Origin: Amaricoccus macauensis_A
Lineage (GTDB): Bacteria; Pseudomonadota; Alphaproteobacteria; Rhodobacterales; Rhodobacteraceae
DNA: 64,000 nt
Direction: 5' to 3'
Assembly: GCF_049800915.1 (NCBI RefSeq)
Contig: NZ_JBNAFY010000009.1
Span: forward strand, 62,001 to 126,000
The position numbers and the translations under genes were made by a program. Below are positions 1-8,991 of this stretch, one piece after another (the stretch's first letter is position 1; every line of letters starts with the position of its first letter). The notes beneath the pieces are model-generated. The model worked only from the letters and a program-made list of their open reading frames with translations. It did not search any database and was not told where the DNA came from.

Positions 1-155
1 CGCGCGGTTTCGCGGCGGCCATTCGCATCAAAGAGGCAGAGCTCAACCTTCGTGGCGTTGGCCGAGAAAAGCGCAAAGTTGACCCCGGACCCGTCCCAAG
101 TCGCTCCGAGCGGGAACGGGCTGCCTTCCCTTACCCTGTAGCCTTGGACCTGCAT
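1..155 (-). CDS. glgX: Glycogen debranching enzyme GlgX, N-terminal part, cut by the window edge
   Basis: Reading the minus strand from an ATG at 155 gives 51 codons that run off the left edge. The peptide begins MQVQGYRVREGSPFPLGATW and continues with GVNFALFSANATKVELCLFD. This is the N-terminal carbohydrate-binding (CBM48) segment of bacterial GlgX/TreX debranching enzymes, which cut alpha-1,6 branches in glycogen limit dextrins. A purine-rich GGGGCAGAG lies just before the start. Only the first strands of the domain are present, so the catalytic GH13 part cannot be judged. It is too short to have been listed as an ordinary ORF. Assignment to the debranching family is firm; GlgX rather than TreX is inference. 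Confidence 0.8.
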   Translation of the reverse strand, partial: MQVQGYRVREGSPFPLGATWDGSGVNFALFSANATKVELCLFDANGRRETA

Positions 156-296
156 TCGCTCTGCCCCCTATGTTCCGCAGGGCAGTCCCTGATCGCCGCC
201 CGCTTATCCTTAACGGAGACTTGGCTGAGGGGTTTCAAAAGGCAAGCAAGATGATCGCGAAAATCGTGGATGTGCACATAAAAGCGGCTGGTCGAT

Positions 297-3068
297 TCAG
301 GCGACGTCGCGCGTCTCGTGATCGAGCGAGAACCGCTCCACCGAGGCGGCGAGCGTCCGTGCCTCCGCCGACAGGGACGCGGCCGCGGTCGTGGTTTCCT
401 CGAAGGCGGCGGCGTTGTCCTGCGTCATGCTGTCGAGCCGCGTCGTGGTGGCATTGATTTCCTGCAGTCCGGCAGATTGCGCCTCGACCGATTCCGCGAT
501 CTCGGTCACGTTTTGCGAAATCAGGGTGATTGCCGTTGCAATGGCCTCGATGAAGGCCCCTGTCTGACCTACGAGTTCCACACCCTGCCGTGTGTGTTCG
601 CCACTCTGGGACAGAAGTTGGCCGATTTCCCGCGCGGCGTCGGATGACCGCTGCGCCAGCGCCCGGACCTCGGACGCCACGACCGCGAAACCGCGACCGG
701 CCTCGCCTGCGCGCGCTGCTTCAACACCCGCGTTGAGAGCAAGAAGGTTGGTCTGGAAGGCAATATCCTCGATCACACTGATGATCTTGGTCACGCTTTC
801 CGAAGAATCCGCAATACGCTGCATTGCTTCTTCCGTGTTGCGGACAATCCCGCTCGACCTGTCGGCTTCGGATTTTGCCTTGCGCGCGGCCTCATCCGTC
901 GCGCGCGACTTCTCGGCGGCGACGCGGGTTGATTGTGTCAGCCCGTCCAGCGTTCTTGCCGCGGTCTGCAGCGACTGGGCCGAGCTCTCGATGCGACTGG
1001 AAAGTTCGCTCGTCGAGGCGCTGATACCGGAAGAACCGCTCTGGACATTGGCGGCGCTCTCCCGGATTGCGGACATCACCTCGGACAGAGTGCTGACGGT
1101 CGCGTTGAAATCGGCGCGCAGCGGCTCGTAGCCTTTTGGGAATTTCCGGTCGATCCGAGAGGCGAGGTCGCCTGATGCGAGGCGGCTCAATGCATTGGCG
1201 AGTTCGCTCACGACCTTGGCCTGTTCCTCGTGGCGGGCGCGTCTTTCGGCCTCCGCCATTTCTTCGAGGCTGCGTCTCTCGGCTTCCTGCTCCGCCCGGC
1301 GCCGTTGTTCTTCCCGCTGTCTTTCTCCTCTGCGGCGCTCTTCCTCGAGGAGGGCTTCCGCGCTTCTGCGCTCTGCCTCGCGCCTGTTCTCTGCGGCCTC
1401 CTGCGCCTGGCGGGCCTCATATTCGGCGGCGTCCTTCTCCCGCTTGGCGAGGCGTTCGGCCTCGATCATGTTGTCGCGGAATACTTGCAGGGCGTTCATG
1501 AGTTGGCCGATTTCGCCGCCCATTCCGGTCTTGCTGACGGCGTCGAGTGCGGAGCGATCTCGTCTCGCCAGTTTTTGCGTGGCGCTGATCGCCGATTTCA
1601 GCGGCCGGATCAGAAGGAACTGGATGCCGACTTGCGCAAGGACGAAGACGATAGCGGTGGCGGCACCGACGGTCAGAAGTTGCCGCTGTGCGCCCTCCAT
1701 GTTGCCATTGAGAGCCGCCCCGGCAATTTCGATATTATCGACAACCGAGTTGCCGTAGTTTGCCGTTTCCAGAGCGATTTCTCCAACGAGCGCCGCCACA
1801 TTGCGGGTGGAGGTGGCCATTTCCCGGCGGGACAGCAATACTTCGCGGCGAGAGGCGGCAATCCCTGTTTCTGGCGCGATGAAGGGGCGCATCCGGTCGA
1901 TCTCGTCTACATAGTCCGGCAGGGTGCGTTCGGTGAAGCGTTTCATCTTGTCCCAAGCATCGCGCAATTCCGCTTCCGCCACATCAAGGTCATCCAGTCC
2001 GTCGATGACACCGATTGCCTGGGCCTGTGACAGAAGAGCGAAGATCTGGGTCGAAAGATCGGATGCATCGAGAATGATCCTGGCTTCCTTGTCCACCAGA
2101 GCATGGATGTCGAACCGATACTCGACCGTGGCGTCGTCGACCTGGTCTTCAAGGTGGTTCCGGATCTGGTCGATAATGTCAGTCAGCGCCGCGTCGCTTT
2201 CCTCACGCAGGTCAAGAACGCGTGGTGCCAGCCGGGAGGTGGCTGCCGGGTTCGCGAGTGCGCTCCGGGACGTGTCGATCAGGGAGCGGATGAGGTCCGG
2301 ATCGGCGATCATGGGAGCGGCATGACCCGTCACGGCGGGTAGGGCTTCTTCGGCGCGGGAAAGCGCCGCCTCGGCAACACGAATCGTGTCCCGAGTGGCG
2401 TTTGAACTCTCCATGCCGCTGAGGCCGACAACGATGCCGGAGGCCAGGTTCAGGTCGGCCTGGAGTGCGAGTGCAGTCTGGAGCTGTGCGAGATCCTCTT
2501 CGACGAGGTGTTCGAACGCGATCCCGATATTTCTGACCGTCTCGCTGCCCGAAGTGCTCAGGCGTTCGAAGCTCACGCGGGAGAGGTTCCTGATCCTCCT
2601 TGAGATGACGGCGCTCATGTCTGCAAGTACCGTCTGAGCCGTCTTCTGGGCATAGTCGTTGCTGAATTCACGCGCTCGGATGACAACAAGTTGCTGGATC
2701 CGGATTCGCACATCCGCGAGGGGACCGGACATTGCCTCCCGCTGTTCGTCGGGCAGTTTCTCGACGACCTTCGTAAAGTCCGATAGCAGGGACATGTTCT
2801 TGTCCAGTGCGGCCTGCAGTTGCTCGGAATTTTCGGCAGCAACCAGCTCGGCGAAGCCATCCTTGAGCCTGACGGTTTGTACGATCACGTCGCGGCCGAT
2901 GCTGATTTCGGGAACACGTTTGGTTGTCAGCGTGGCGACCGATTGCGACAGATCGACGAAGACGAAATAGGCAACGGCAATGGCCGCGAGCGTGCCCAAG
3001 CCCATGAGTGCCATGACTGCACCGAGTTTGACCGCCATGCTGCCGAAAAGGCTGCCGAATCTGCTCAT
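297..3068 (-). CDS. Methyl-accepting chemotaxis protein with large sensor region and two HAMP segments
   Basis: A 923-aa transmembrane chemoreceptor. The ATG at 3068 is preferred over the upstream in-frame start at 3152 because GAGGAAGAG sits directly upstream and the protein then begins with the first membrane helix (about residues 11-40). A helical extracytoplasmic sensor region follows, then a second helix at about 465-487 and a HAMP segment. Next comes an unusually long, very Arg/Glu-rich coiled coil (about 530-610), a second HAMP-like piece (SGDLASRIDRKF) and the signalling domain from about 690 to the end. The hairpin tip reads IAFQTNLLALNAGVEAARAG, as in canonical MCPs. The end (ERFSLDHETRDVA) has no CheR-tethering NWETF-type pentapeptide. 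It is monocistronic; the ligand is unknown. Confidence 0.93.
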   Translation of the reverse strand: MSRFGSLFGSMAVKLGAVMALMGLGTLAAIAVAYFVFVDLSQSVATLTTKRVPEISIGRDVIVQTVRLKDGFAELVAAENSEQLQAALDKNMSLLSDFTKVVEKLPDEQREAMSGPLADVRIRIQQLVVIRAREFSNDYAQKTAQTVLADMSAVISRRIRNLSRVSFERLSTSGSETVRNIGIAFEHLVEEDLAQLQTALALQADLNLASGIVVGLSGMESSNATRDTIRVAEAALSRAEEALPAVTGHAAPMIADPDLIRSLIDTSRSALANPAATSRLAPRVLDLREESDAALTDIIDQIRNHLEDQVDDATVEYRFDIHALVDKEARIILDASDLSTQIFALLSQAQAIGVIDGLDDLDVAEAELRDAWDKMKRFTERTLPDYVDEIDRMRPFIAPETGIAASRREVLLSRREMATSTRNVAALVGEIALETANYGNSVVDNIEIAGAALNGNMEGAQRQLLTVGAATAIVFVLAQVGIQFLLIRPLKSAISATQKLARRDRSALDAVSKTGMGGEIGQLMNALQVFRDNMIEAERLAKREKDAAEYEARQAQEAAENRREAERRSAEALLEEERRRGERQREEQRRRAEQEAERRSLEEMAEAERRARHEEQAKVVSELANALSRLASGDLASRIDRKFPKGYEPLRADFNATVSTLSEVMSAIRESAANVQSGSSGISASTSELSSRIESSAQSLQTAARTLDGLTQSTRVAAEKSRATDEAARKAKSEADRSSGIVRNTEEAMQRIADSSESVTKIISVIEDIAFQTNLLALNAGVEAARAGEAGRGFAVVASEVRALAQRSSDAAREIGQLLSQSGEHTRQGVELVGQTGAFIEAIATAITLISQNVTEIAESVEAQSAGLQEINATTTRLDSMTQDNAAAFEETTTAAASLSAEARTLAASVERFSLDHETRDVA

Positions 3069-3361
3069 TCTCTTCCTCGAACCGTCCCTCATCCGAAGTT
3101 GTCCGGGGCAACCGGATCTCGTGGGCGAGGGGGCGAGCAGATTGGCCCGCACAAGTCTCGAATTTGGTTCGGGAATACCGGGTGAGAAGCTAAAATTCCG
3201 CTAACCATGGTCGAATTGGCGGCGCCCGTGCCGCTATCCGGTAGTCATGCGCGAGGCTTCCGGGAAGAACAGGGGTCCGATGGAGTTCGTTTTCGAAAAT
3301 TTCCAGGCCGCCTCGGGTCGCATTGCAGCGCGCACGCGCTCCTGACTTCGGTGAAAGGGAC

Positions 3362-3393
3362 AGAGGTCCCTCGGCTGCTCTGCCGAGGCCTCT
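3362..3393 (-). terminator. Hairpin terminator downstream of the ybaK-type gene
   Basis: An inverted repeat with core arms CCTCGGC and GCCGAGG, extended by AGAGG/CCTCT, lies 11 bp beyond the stop of the editing-protein gene on the minus strand. It would end the gltA-ybaK transcript before the chemoreceptor gene. A short pyrimidine run follows on the minus strand. Confidence 0.55.
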
Positions 3394-3403
3394 ATCGACC
3401 CGC

Positions 3404-3904
3404 TCAGCTCTTCAGGGTGAAATCGGCGAGACGTGGTGAAAGCGCGTTTGCAAGCGCCTGAGGGGCGATTTCAAACACGTGATGCGGGGTGCCGGCTGCG
3501 GCCCAGATCGTTTCGTATTGCAAGATATCCGGGTCGAGGAAGGTTTCGATCGGGGTCAGGTGCCCAAGCGGCGAGACCCCGCCAATTGCGAAACCGGTAT
3601 GCTTGCGCACGCCCGCTGCATCCGCCTTTTCGAGAGTAACACCCGCGGCGGCACTGGCCTTCGCCGGGTCCACCCGGTTGTCGCCGGCGGTGAGAAAAAG
3701 TACGTGCCTGTCGCTTCCCGTCACACGGAAGATGACCGATTTCACGATCTGGCCGACTGTGCAGTTGCAGGCCGCCGCGGCATCCGCAGCGGTCCGTGTT
3801 CCGTCGTCAAGCCGCAGCGGGGTGATCCCGAGGCCGAGTTTCTCGGCTTCGGCAATCACCCGCAGGAGCGACTTGCTCTGTTTCGGCTCAGCGCTTTTCG
3901 ACAT
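3404..3904 (-). CDS. YbaK/EbsC-family aminoacyl-tRNA deacylase
   Basis: A 166-aa protein of the YbaK/ProX superfamily, whose members hydrolyse mischarged aminoacyl-tRNAs such as Cys-, Ala- or Ser-tRNA(Pro). Visible family elements are the QIVKSVIFR strand with the conserved lysine, LTAGDNRVD, the glycine-rich FAIGGVSPLGH turn and AAGTPHHVFEI near the end, covering nearly the whole protein. The ATG at 3904 lies inside the 3' end of the citrate synthase gene (17-nt overlap), suggesting translational coupling and a two-gene transcript. Which tRNA it edits cannot be told from sequence; a ProXp-ala-like or general YbaK role are alternatives. Confidence 0.85.
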   Translation of the reverse strand: MSKSAEPKQSKSLLRVIAEAEKLGLGITPLRLDDGTRTAADAAAACNCTVGQIVKSVIFRVTGSDRHVLFLTAGDNRVDPAKASAAAGVTLEKADAAGVRKHTGFAIGGVSPLGHLTPIETFLDPDILQYETIWAAAGTPHHVFEIAPQALANALSPRLADFTLKS

Positions 3905-5186
3905 CCACGTAATCGCGGGGGCCGGAGCCGGTGTAGAGCTGGCGCGGCCGGCCGATCTTGAGCTTCGGATCTTCGAGCATTTCCTTCCACTGCGAGATCC
4001 AGCCGACGGTGCGCGCCAAAGCAAAGATCGGCGTGAACATGGAGGTTGGGAAGCCCATGGCATCAAGGATGATGCCCGAATAGAAGTCCACGTTCGGGTA
4101 GAGCTTCTTCTCGACGAAATACTCATCCTCGAGCGCGATCTTCTCGAGTTCCTTCGCGACCTGGAGCGTCGGATTGTTCTCGATGCCGAGAAGGCCGAGC
4201 ACCTCGTCCGCCGACTGCTTCATCACCTTCGCGCGCGGATCGAAGTTCTTGTAGACCCGGTGACCGAAGCCCATGAGGCGGAACGGATCGTCCTTGTCCT
4301 TGGCCTTCTTGATGTACTCCGGGATGCGATCGGGTGTGCCGATTTCGCGCAGCATGCGCAGGCAGGCCTCGTTCGCGCCGCCATGAGCCGGTCCCCAGAG
4401 ACAGGCCACGCCTGCCGCGATGCAGGCGAACGGGTTCGCGCCCGAGGACGAGGCGAGACGCACGGTCGAGGTCGAGGCGTTCTGCTCGTGGTCCGCATGG
4501 AGTGTGAAGATACGGTCCATCGCCCGCGAAAGGATCGGATCGATGTGATACTCCGAAGCGGGAACCGAGAAACACATGTTCAGGAAGTTCGACGCGTAAT
4601 CGAGGGAGTTGTTCGGATACACGAACGGCTGCCCGATTGAATACTTATACGCCCATGCGCAGACGGTCGGCAGCTTGGCAATCATGCGGATTGTCGCGAC
4701 CTCGCGCTGCCAGGGATCCGCGATGTCGGTCGAGTCGTGATAGAAGGCCGACATTGCGCCCATGGCGCCGCAGACGATGGCCATCGGATGCGCGTCGCGG
4801 CGGAATCCGCGGAAGAAGTAGGCCATCTGCTCGTGGAGCATCGTGTGGTTGGTCACACGGCTCTCGAAATCCTCGATCTGTGTGGCGTTGGGAAGCTCAC
4901 CGTAGAGAAGGAGGTAGCAGACTTCGAGGAAGTGGGATTTTTCCGCCAGCTGCTCGATCGGATAGCCGCGGTAGAGAAGCTCGCCCTTTTCGCCGTCGAT
5001 GTAGGTGATCTCGCTCTCGCAGGAGCCGGTCGAGGTATAGCCAGGGTCGAAGGTGAAGACGCCAGCCTGTCCGTAGAGCTTGCCGATATCGATGACGTCC
5101 GGCCCGATTGTTCCTGAGTAGACAGGCAGTTCGTAGCTCTTCCCCTTGAGTGTCAGCGTGGCGCTCTCAGCGGACTTTGTATGCAT
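3888..5186 (-). CDS. gltA: Citrate synthase
   Basis: A 432-aa type II citrate synthase that condenses oxaloacetate and acetyl-CoA at the entry of the TCA cycle. Landmarks: the N-terminal beta-rich segment (LKGKSYELPVYSGTIGPDVI) typical of hexameric proteobacterial enzymes, the active-site stretch LWGPAHGGANEA at about 267-278, and GFGHRVYKNFDPRA at about 304-317 carrying the second catalytic histidine. The start at 5186 is preferred to an upstream in-frame start at 5270 because AGAGGGAAGAA precedes it and MHTKSAESATLTLKG matches the family N-terminus. The neighbouring gltX gene is on the same strand upstream, but a gap of about 97 bp suggests a separate promoter. Confidence 0.97.
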   Translation of the reverse strand: MHTKSAESATLTLKGKSYELPVYSGTIGPDVIDIGKLYGQAGVFTFDPGYTSTGSCESEITYIDGEKGELLYRGYPIEQLAEKSHFLEVCYLLLYGELPNATQIEDFESRVTNHTMLHEQMAYFFRGFRRDAHPMAIVCGAMGAMSAFYHDSTDIADPWQREVATIRMIAKLPTVCAWAYKYSIGQPFVYPNNSLDYASNFLNMCFSVPASEYHIDPILSRAMDRIFTLHADHEQNASTSTVRLASSSGANPFACIAAGVACLWGPAHGGANEACLRMLREIGTPDRIPEYIKKAKDKDDPFRLMGFGHRVYKNFDPRAKVMKQSADEVLGLLGIENNPTLQVAKELEKIALEDEYFVEKKLYPNVDFYSGIILDAMGFPTSMFTPIFALARTVGWISQWKEMLEDPKLKIGRPRQLYTGSGPRDYVDVEKR

Positions 5187-5282
5187 TCGTTCTTCCCTCT
5201 GTCGGGGTGCCACGACACGGTCGGACACCAGATGGATCGCGAGGCGGCGGACCGCCTCGGAGCGTGTCAAATGGACGGTGTT

Positions 5283-6710
5283 TTATGATGTCTGGCTAGT
5301 CAACGATTCCGCGCATTCCTCAATTCGTGCGAGGGACTCTTCCTTGCCGAGAATTTCCATCATGTCGAAGACGCTTGGCGAGACCGTCCTGCCGGTCAGA
5401 GCCACACGAAGCGGCTGAGCAATCTTGCCAAGGCCCAAGGATTGCTCTTGAGCGAACTCCCTCACGACACCCTCCAGATCTTTGGCTGCCCAGCTAGCAT
5501 GTTGCAGGCGCGTGGTCAAATCTTTGAGCATACTTTGGGATACTGACGAAAGAACCTTGCGCCCGGCCTTGTCCGGGACGAAAGGACGTTGCTCCAGAAG
5601 GAATCCTGCCATCTCAACAATTTGCGGAAGCGTTTTGGCTCTTTCCTTGAGTCCGGGCATCGCGGCGAGCATCTTTGCCCGGAGATTGTCGTCCATCGCG
5701 GGGCGATTTTGCAGCGCGAAAAATGCGTCCAACTGCGTCAGAAGTGCTGCATCGCCGCTCGCGCGGATGTGCTGCCCGCAGAGATTCTCCAGTTTGGCAA
5801 AATCGAATCGGGCGGGCGACTTGCCGATCTGCGGAAGGTCGAACCATTCGACCGCCTGTTCGGTGGTGAAGAACTCGTCGTCTCCGTGGCTCCAGCCAAG
5901 CCGGGCGAGGTAGTTGCGCATGGCCTCCGGCAGGTAGCCCATGTCGCGATAGGCCTCGACTCCAAGTGCGCCGTGGCGTTTTGAGAGCTTCGCGCCATCG
6001 GGGCCATGGATCAGCGGGATATGCGCGAAGGTGGGCACGTCCCAGCCCATCGCCTTGTAGATCAGGCTCTGGCGGGCCGAATTGGTCAGGTGATCATCGC
6101 CGCGGATGACATGCGTCACGCCCATATCATGATCGTCCACCACGACGGCCAGCATGTAGGTCGGGCTGCCGTCCGAGCGCAGGAGGATGAGGTCGTCCAG
6201 TGTCTCGTTTTTCCAGGTGACGTCGCCCTGCACCTCGTCGCGCACGGTGGTCTCACCGGTGCGCGGTGCCTTGAGGCGGACGGTGTAGGGGGCGTCGGGT
6301 GCCGTTGCCGGATCGGCATCACGCCAAGGCGAAAGGAAGAGTGGCGGACGTCCCGCGGCCTTGGCTTCCTCGCGAAAGGCCGTGATCTCCTCGGGAGTGG
6401 AGTAGCAGCGATAGGCCTCGCCTTTCGCCAGCATCTCGTGGGCGACTTCCGCGTGGCGCGGTGCCCGTTCGAACTGGCTCACGGCATCACCGTCCCAGTC
6501 GAGGCCAAGCCAGCGCAGGCCGTCGAAGATCGCCTCCGTGGCCTCCGGCGTGGAACGGGCGCGGTCGGTATCCTCGATGCGCAGGAGGAACCGACCGCCA
6601 TTGTGTCTGGCAAAGAGCCAGTTGAAGAGCGCCGTGCGCGCGCCGCCGATATGAAGGTAGCCCGTAGGCGAGGGAGCAAAGCGCGTGACGACCGTGTCGG
6701 GGGAGGGCAT
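5283..6710 (-). CDS. gltX: Glutamyl-tRNA synthetase
   Basis: A 475-aa class I aminoacyl-tRNA synthetase that charges tRNA(Glu). The HIGH-type motif is YLHIGGART (residues 18-26), inside the GluRS signature RFAPSPTGYLHIGG. The KMSKS-type loop is AKLSKRHG at about 240-247, and the anticodon-binding C-terminal half follows. Length is normal for bacterial GltX. Alphaproteobacteria often carry two GltX paralogues, one acting on tRNA(Gln) for the amidotransferase route; which this is cannot be decided here. It is divergent from comEC with 74 bp between start codons. Confidence 0.95.
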   Translation of the reverse strand: MPSPDTVVTRFAPSPTGYLHIGGARTALFNWLFARHNGGRFLLRIEDTDRARSTPEATEAIFDGLRWLGLDWDGDAVSQFERAPRHAEVAHEMLAKGEAYRCYSTPEEITAFREEAKAAGRPPLFLSPWRDADPATAPDAPYTVRLKAPRTGETTVRDEVQGDVTWKNETLDDLILLRSDGSPTYMLAVVVDDHDMGVTHVIRGDDHLTNSARQSLIYKAMGWDVPTFAHIPLIHGPDGAKLSKRHGALGVEAYRDMGYLPEAMRNYLARLGWSHGDDEFFTTEQAVEWFDLPQIGKSPARFDFAKLENLCGQHIRASGDAALLTQLDAFFALQNRPAMDDNLRAKMLAAMPGLKERAKTLPQIVEMAGFLLEQRPFVPDKAGRKVLSSVSQSMLKDLTTRLQHASWAAKDLEGVVREFAQEQSLGLGKIAQPLRVALTGRTVSPSVFDMMEILGKEESLARIEECAESLTSQTS

Positions 6711-6784
6711 GAATTAACCTCTCGGAAACCGGGTGGGTTCTAGAGCGGTGTCTTAGGCGATTTCTGGAACGGAGAACAAGGCAC

Positions 6785-8851
6785 GTGGGCCAGAATGGCC
6801 TGATCAGCTCGCTCATCGAGGCGCAGCGCCGGAATTATCCGCTCTGGGTGCCGGTCTTTCTCGGTATCGGCATAGGGTTCTATTTCGTTCTTCCGGCAGA
6901 GCCTCAGGGCTGGATGCTGGTGGCCTTGGGCGTTCTGATCCTGATCGGTATCGGATCGCTGCTCCAGGCGGGGCACCTGGCACGGGTGCTCATAATGGCC
7001 GCGATCTTGCCCTGTGTCGGGCTCGAGCTGGCCGCCTGGCGCACGGCAAGGCTCGCGGCGCCTGTTCTCGAACGACCCATGAACGTCAACGTCGAGGGGC
7101 GTATCGTGGGGCTGGACCGCTCAGCGAGTGACCGGCCGCGCGTGCTGCTCGATCGCGTGGTCCTGCACGGGGTGGAGCCGAAGCTTACGCCGGTGCGGGT
7201 TCGCATCTCGCTCGAGAAGGACACGGATCCGGCGGTGCTGCAGCCGGGGTTGCGCATTCTTGGCTATGCGCGGCTCTCTCCGCCCGCGGCCCCTGCGGAG
7301 CCGGGCGGATTCGATTTCCGCCGCTATGCCTGGTTCAAGGAAATCGGCGCGGTTGGCTATACCCGCACGCCCTTCGTCGAGCGCTGGAGCGAGGGGGGTG
7401 GTTGGCGGCAGTGGATCTTCAAGACCCGAATCTGGCTCTCGCGCGGCATCCAGAGGGCTCTTCCCGGCAGGAAAGGCGGATTTGCTGCGGCGATCCTGAC
7501 CGGAGATCGATCGGGGGTGAACCCAGGGGATCTCGTGGCGCTGCGACAGTCGAACCTCGCGCACCTGCTGGCGATCTCCGGGCTTCACATGGGACTTCTT
7601 GCCGGTTTTGTCTTCGCGCTGGTGCGCTACGGCCTTGCCCTGGTACCCCGGGTAGCGCTCTATCATCCGACCAAGAAATACGCGGCTGTCGCGGCGCTTT
7701 GTGCGGGGGCGGCCTATCTCGGGCTTTCGGGGGCCAGTATCGCAACCCAGCGTGCCTTCATCATGACGGCGGTCGTGCTGGTGGCGGTGTTGCTTGACCG
7801 ACCGGCCTTGACGTTGCGGGCCGTGGCACTTGCGGCGGTGATCATTCTCATACGTGCGCCAGAGAGCCTGACGGAGGCCGGGTTTCAGATGTCCTTTGCC
7901 GCCACGACGGCGCTGATCGCGGCTTACGAATGGCTGCGGCGGCAGGGCTGGTGGCGAGAGACGCAAACCGATGTGCGCTGGCGGTTTGCACGACCGGTGA
8001 TTGGCGTGGCTGCGACGTCTTTTGTCGCTGGCGCCGCGACAGCTCCCATTTCCGCGTTTCATTTCAACATGATGTCGCAATATGGCCTGATCGCGAACAT
8101 CCTCGCCGTGCCTGCGATGGGGCTTCTGGTGATGCCTGCGGGTGTCATCGCGGGGCTTCTCGCGCCACTTGGCCTGGCTGTCATTCCGCTTTGGGTCATG
8201 GGAGCCGGGATCGACTATATCCTGCAGGTCGCGAGTTTCGTCTCGGGTCTCGAAGGCTCTGTACGCGCGATTCCGGCAGGCCCGACAGCCGCTCTGTCGC
8301 TGATTTGCCTGGGCGGGATCTTTGCCGTACTCTGGATCGGGAAGGGCCGCGGGCTGGCGCTGCTGCCCATTCTGGCGGGCGTGGTGCTGTGGGCGGGGGC
8401 GGAGCGGCCGGATGTGCTGATTGCGGAGAATGGCCGGCTTTTCGGTGTTTGGACGCCTGCGGGACGGGTGGTCAACTCGGAGAAGGGCAACAGTTTCGCC
8501 GCCTCGATCTGGCTCGGGAACGACGGCGATGCGGCCCCGCAGGCGGAGGCGTATGCCCGGGCAGCGATGGAGCGCAGACGGGGCTTCGCCGCGGTCGACC
8601 TGCCGGGGCAGGCGGGAAGGATGGTCTATCTCGGATCGCGGCAACCACCTGAAAATGCGCATGAAATCTGCGGACAGGCCCGGATACTGCTTGCGCCGTC
8701 CTGGTGGGACAGGCCGCAGGGAAACTGCTTCTTCGTGGGAGCCTCGGAGCTGCGGAGACAGGGCTCGCTGGCGATCCGGCTTGGCAGTTCGGGCCTCGAA
8801 GTGGAGGGTGCGCGGACGGTCTCGCGCGGGCGGCCCTGGACCGGCAACTGA
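6785..8851 (+). CDS. comEC: ComEC/Rec2-family DNA uptake membrane protein
   Basis: A 688-aa polytopic inner-membrane protein of the ComEC/Rec2 family, which forms the channel for single-stranded DNA in natural transformation. It starts with GTG. The order is an N-terminal pair of membrane helices, an extracytoplasmic OB-like region (about 90-200), then the Competence domain with the signature HLLAISGLHMGLLAG (about 259-273) and many hydrophobic helices to about 540. The last 150 residues lack a recognisable metallo-beta-lactamase HxHxDH motif, as in many alphaproteobacterial ComEC proteins. The gltX/comEC arrangement is common in Rhodobacterales, where lexA usually follows; here a toxin-antitoxin pair follows instead. 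Confidence 0.92.
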   Translation: MGQNGLISSLIEAQRRNYPLWVPVFLGIGIGFYFVLPAEPQGWMLVALGVLILIGIGSLLQAGHLARVLIMAAILPCVGLELAAWRTARLAAPVLERPMNVNVEGRIVGLDRSASDRPRVLLDRVVLHGVEPKLTPVRVRISLEKDTDPAVLQPGLRILGYARLSPPAAPAEPGGFDFRRYAWFKEIGAVGYTRTPFVERWSEGGGWRQWIFKTRIWLSRGIQRALPGRKGGFAAAILTGDRSGVNPGDLVALRQSNLAHLLAISGLHMGLLAGFVFALVRYGLALVPRVALYHPTKKYAAVAALCAGAAYLGLSGASIATQRAFIMTAVVLVAVLLDRPALTLRAVALAAVIILIRAPESLTEAGFQMSFAATTALIAAYEWLRRQGWWRETQTDVRWRFARPVIGVAATSFVAGAATAPISAFHFNMMSQYGLIANILAVPAMGLLVMPAGVIAGLLAPLGLAVIPLWVMGAGIDYILQVASFVSGLEGSVRAIPAGPTAALSLICLGGIFAVLWIGKGRGLALLPILAGVVLWAGAERPDVLIAENGRLFGVWTPAGRVVNSEKGNSFAASIWLGNDGDAAPQAEAYARAAMERRRGFAAVDLPGQAGRMVYLGSRQPPENAHEICGQARILLAPSWWDRPQGNCFFVGASELRRQGSLAIRLGSSGLEVEGARTVSRGRPWTGN

Positions 8852-8885
8852 CGCGGATTCCGGCAATTTCCGCGATACACAAACG

Positions 8886-8915
8886 ATATGCATTTGATAT
8901 GCATTCCATATGCAT
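8886..8915. repeat. Three ATATGCAT repeats spaced 11 bp
   Basis: The palindromic octamer ATATGCAT occurs at 8886, 8897 and 8908, so the copies are exactly 11 bp apart, about one helical turn. They lie between comEC and the toxin-antitoxin pair, about 76 bp before the antitoxin start. The phasing suggests cooperative protein binding on one face of the DNA. No binding protein can be named. Confidence 0.55.
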
Positions 8916-8964
8916 AAAACTCTGCCTCCGAGCCGATCGGCAGACTTGAATCGCGGGGCAAAAT

Positions 8965-8989
8965 GAACTAAGTTTATTAAACTAAGTTC
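8965..8989 (+). promoter_or_regulatory. Candidate antitoxin operator: direct repeat AACTAAGTT x2
   Basis: AACTAAGTT occurs at 8966-8974 and 8980-8988 with an AT-rich spacer, immediately before the antitoxin start. Phd/VapB antitoxins usually repress their own promoter through short repeats at this place. That this is the operator is inference from position. Confidence 0.45.
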
Positions 8990-8991
8990 GG

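Noticed and set aside
3207..3461. 84-aa plus-strand frame between the chemoreceptor and YbaK-type gene
   Set aside because: No motif or ribosome-binding site, and it runs through the terminator hairpin.
3489..4640. 383-aa plus-strand open frame
   Set aside because: It covers gltA and the YbaK-type gene in antisense, both of which are firmly identified.
5240..5259. Hairpin CGAGGCGG/CCGCCTCG considered as the gltX terminator
   Set aside because: The inverted repeat is real but has no T-run and equally falls in the gltA leader, so its role is undecided; not listed as a terminator.
7121..8893. 590-aa minus-strand open frame
   Set aside because: It is antisense to comEC, which has clear ComEC signatures; its Arg/Pro/His-rich composition is typical of a shadow frame in GC-rich DNA.
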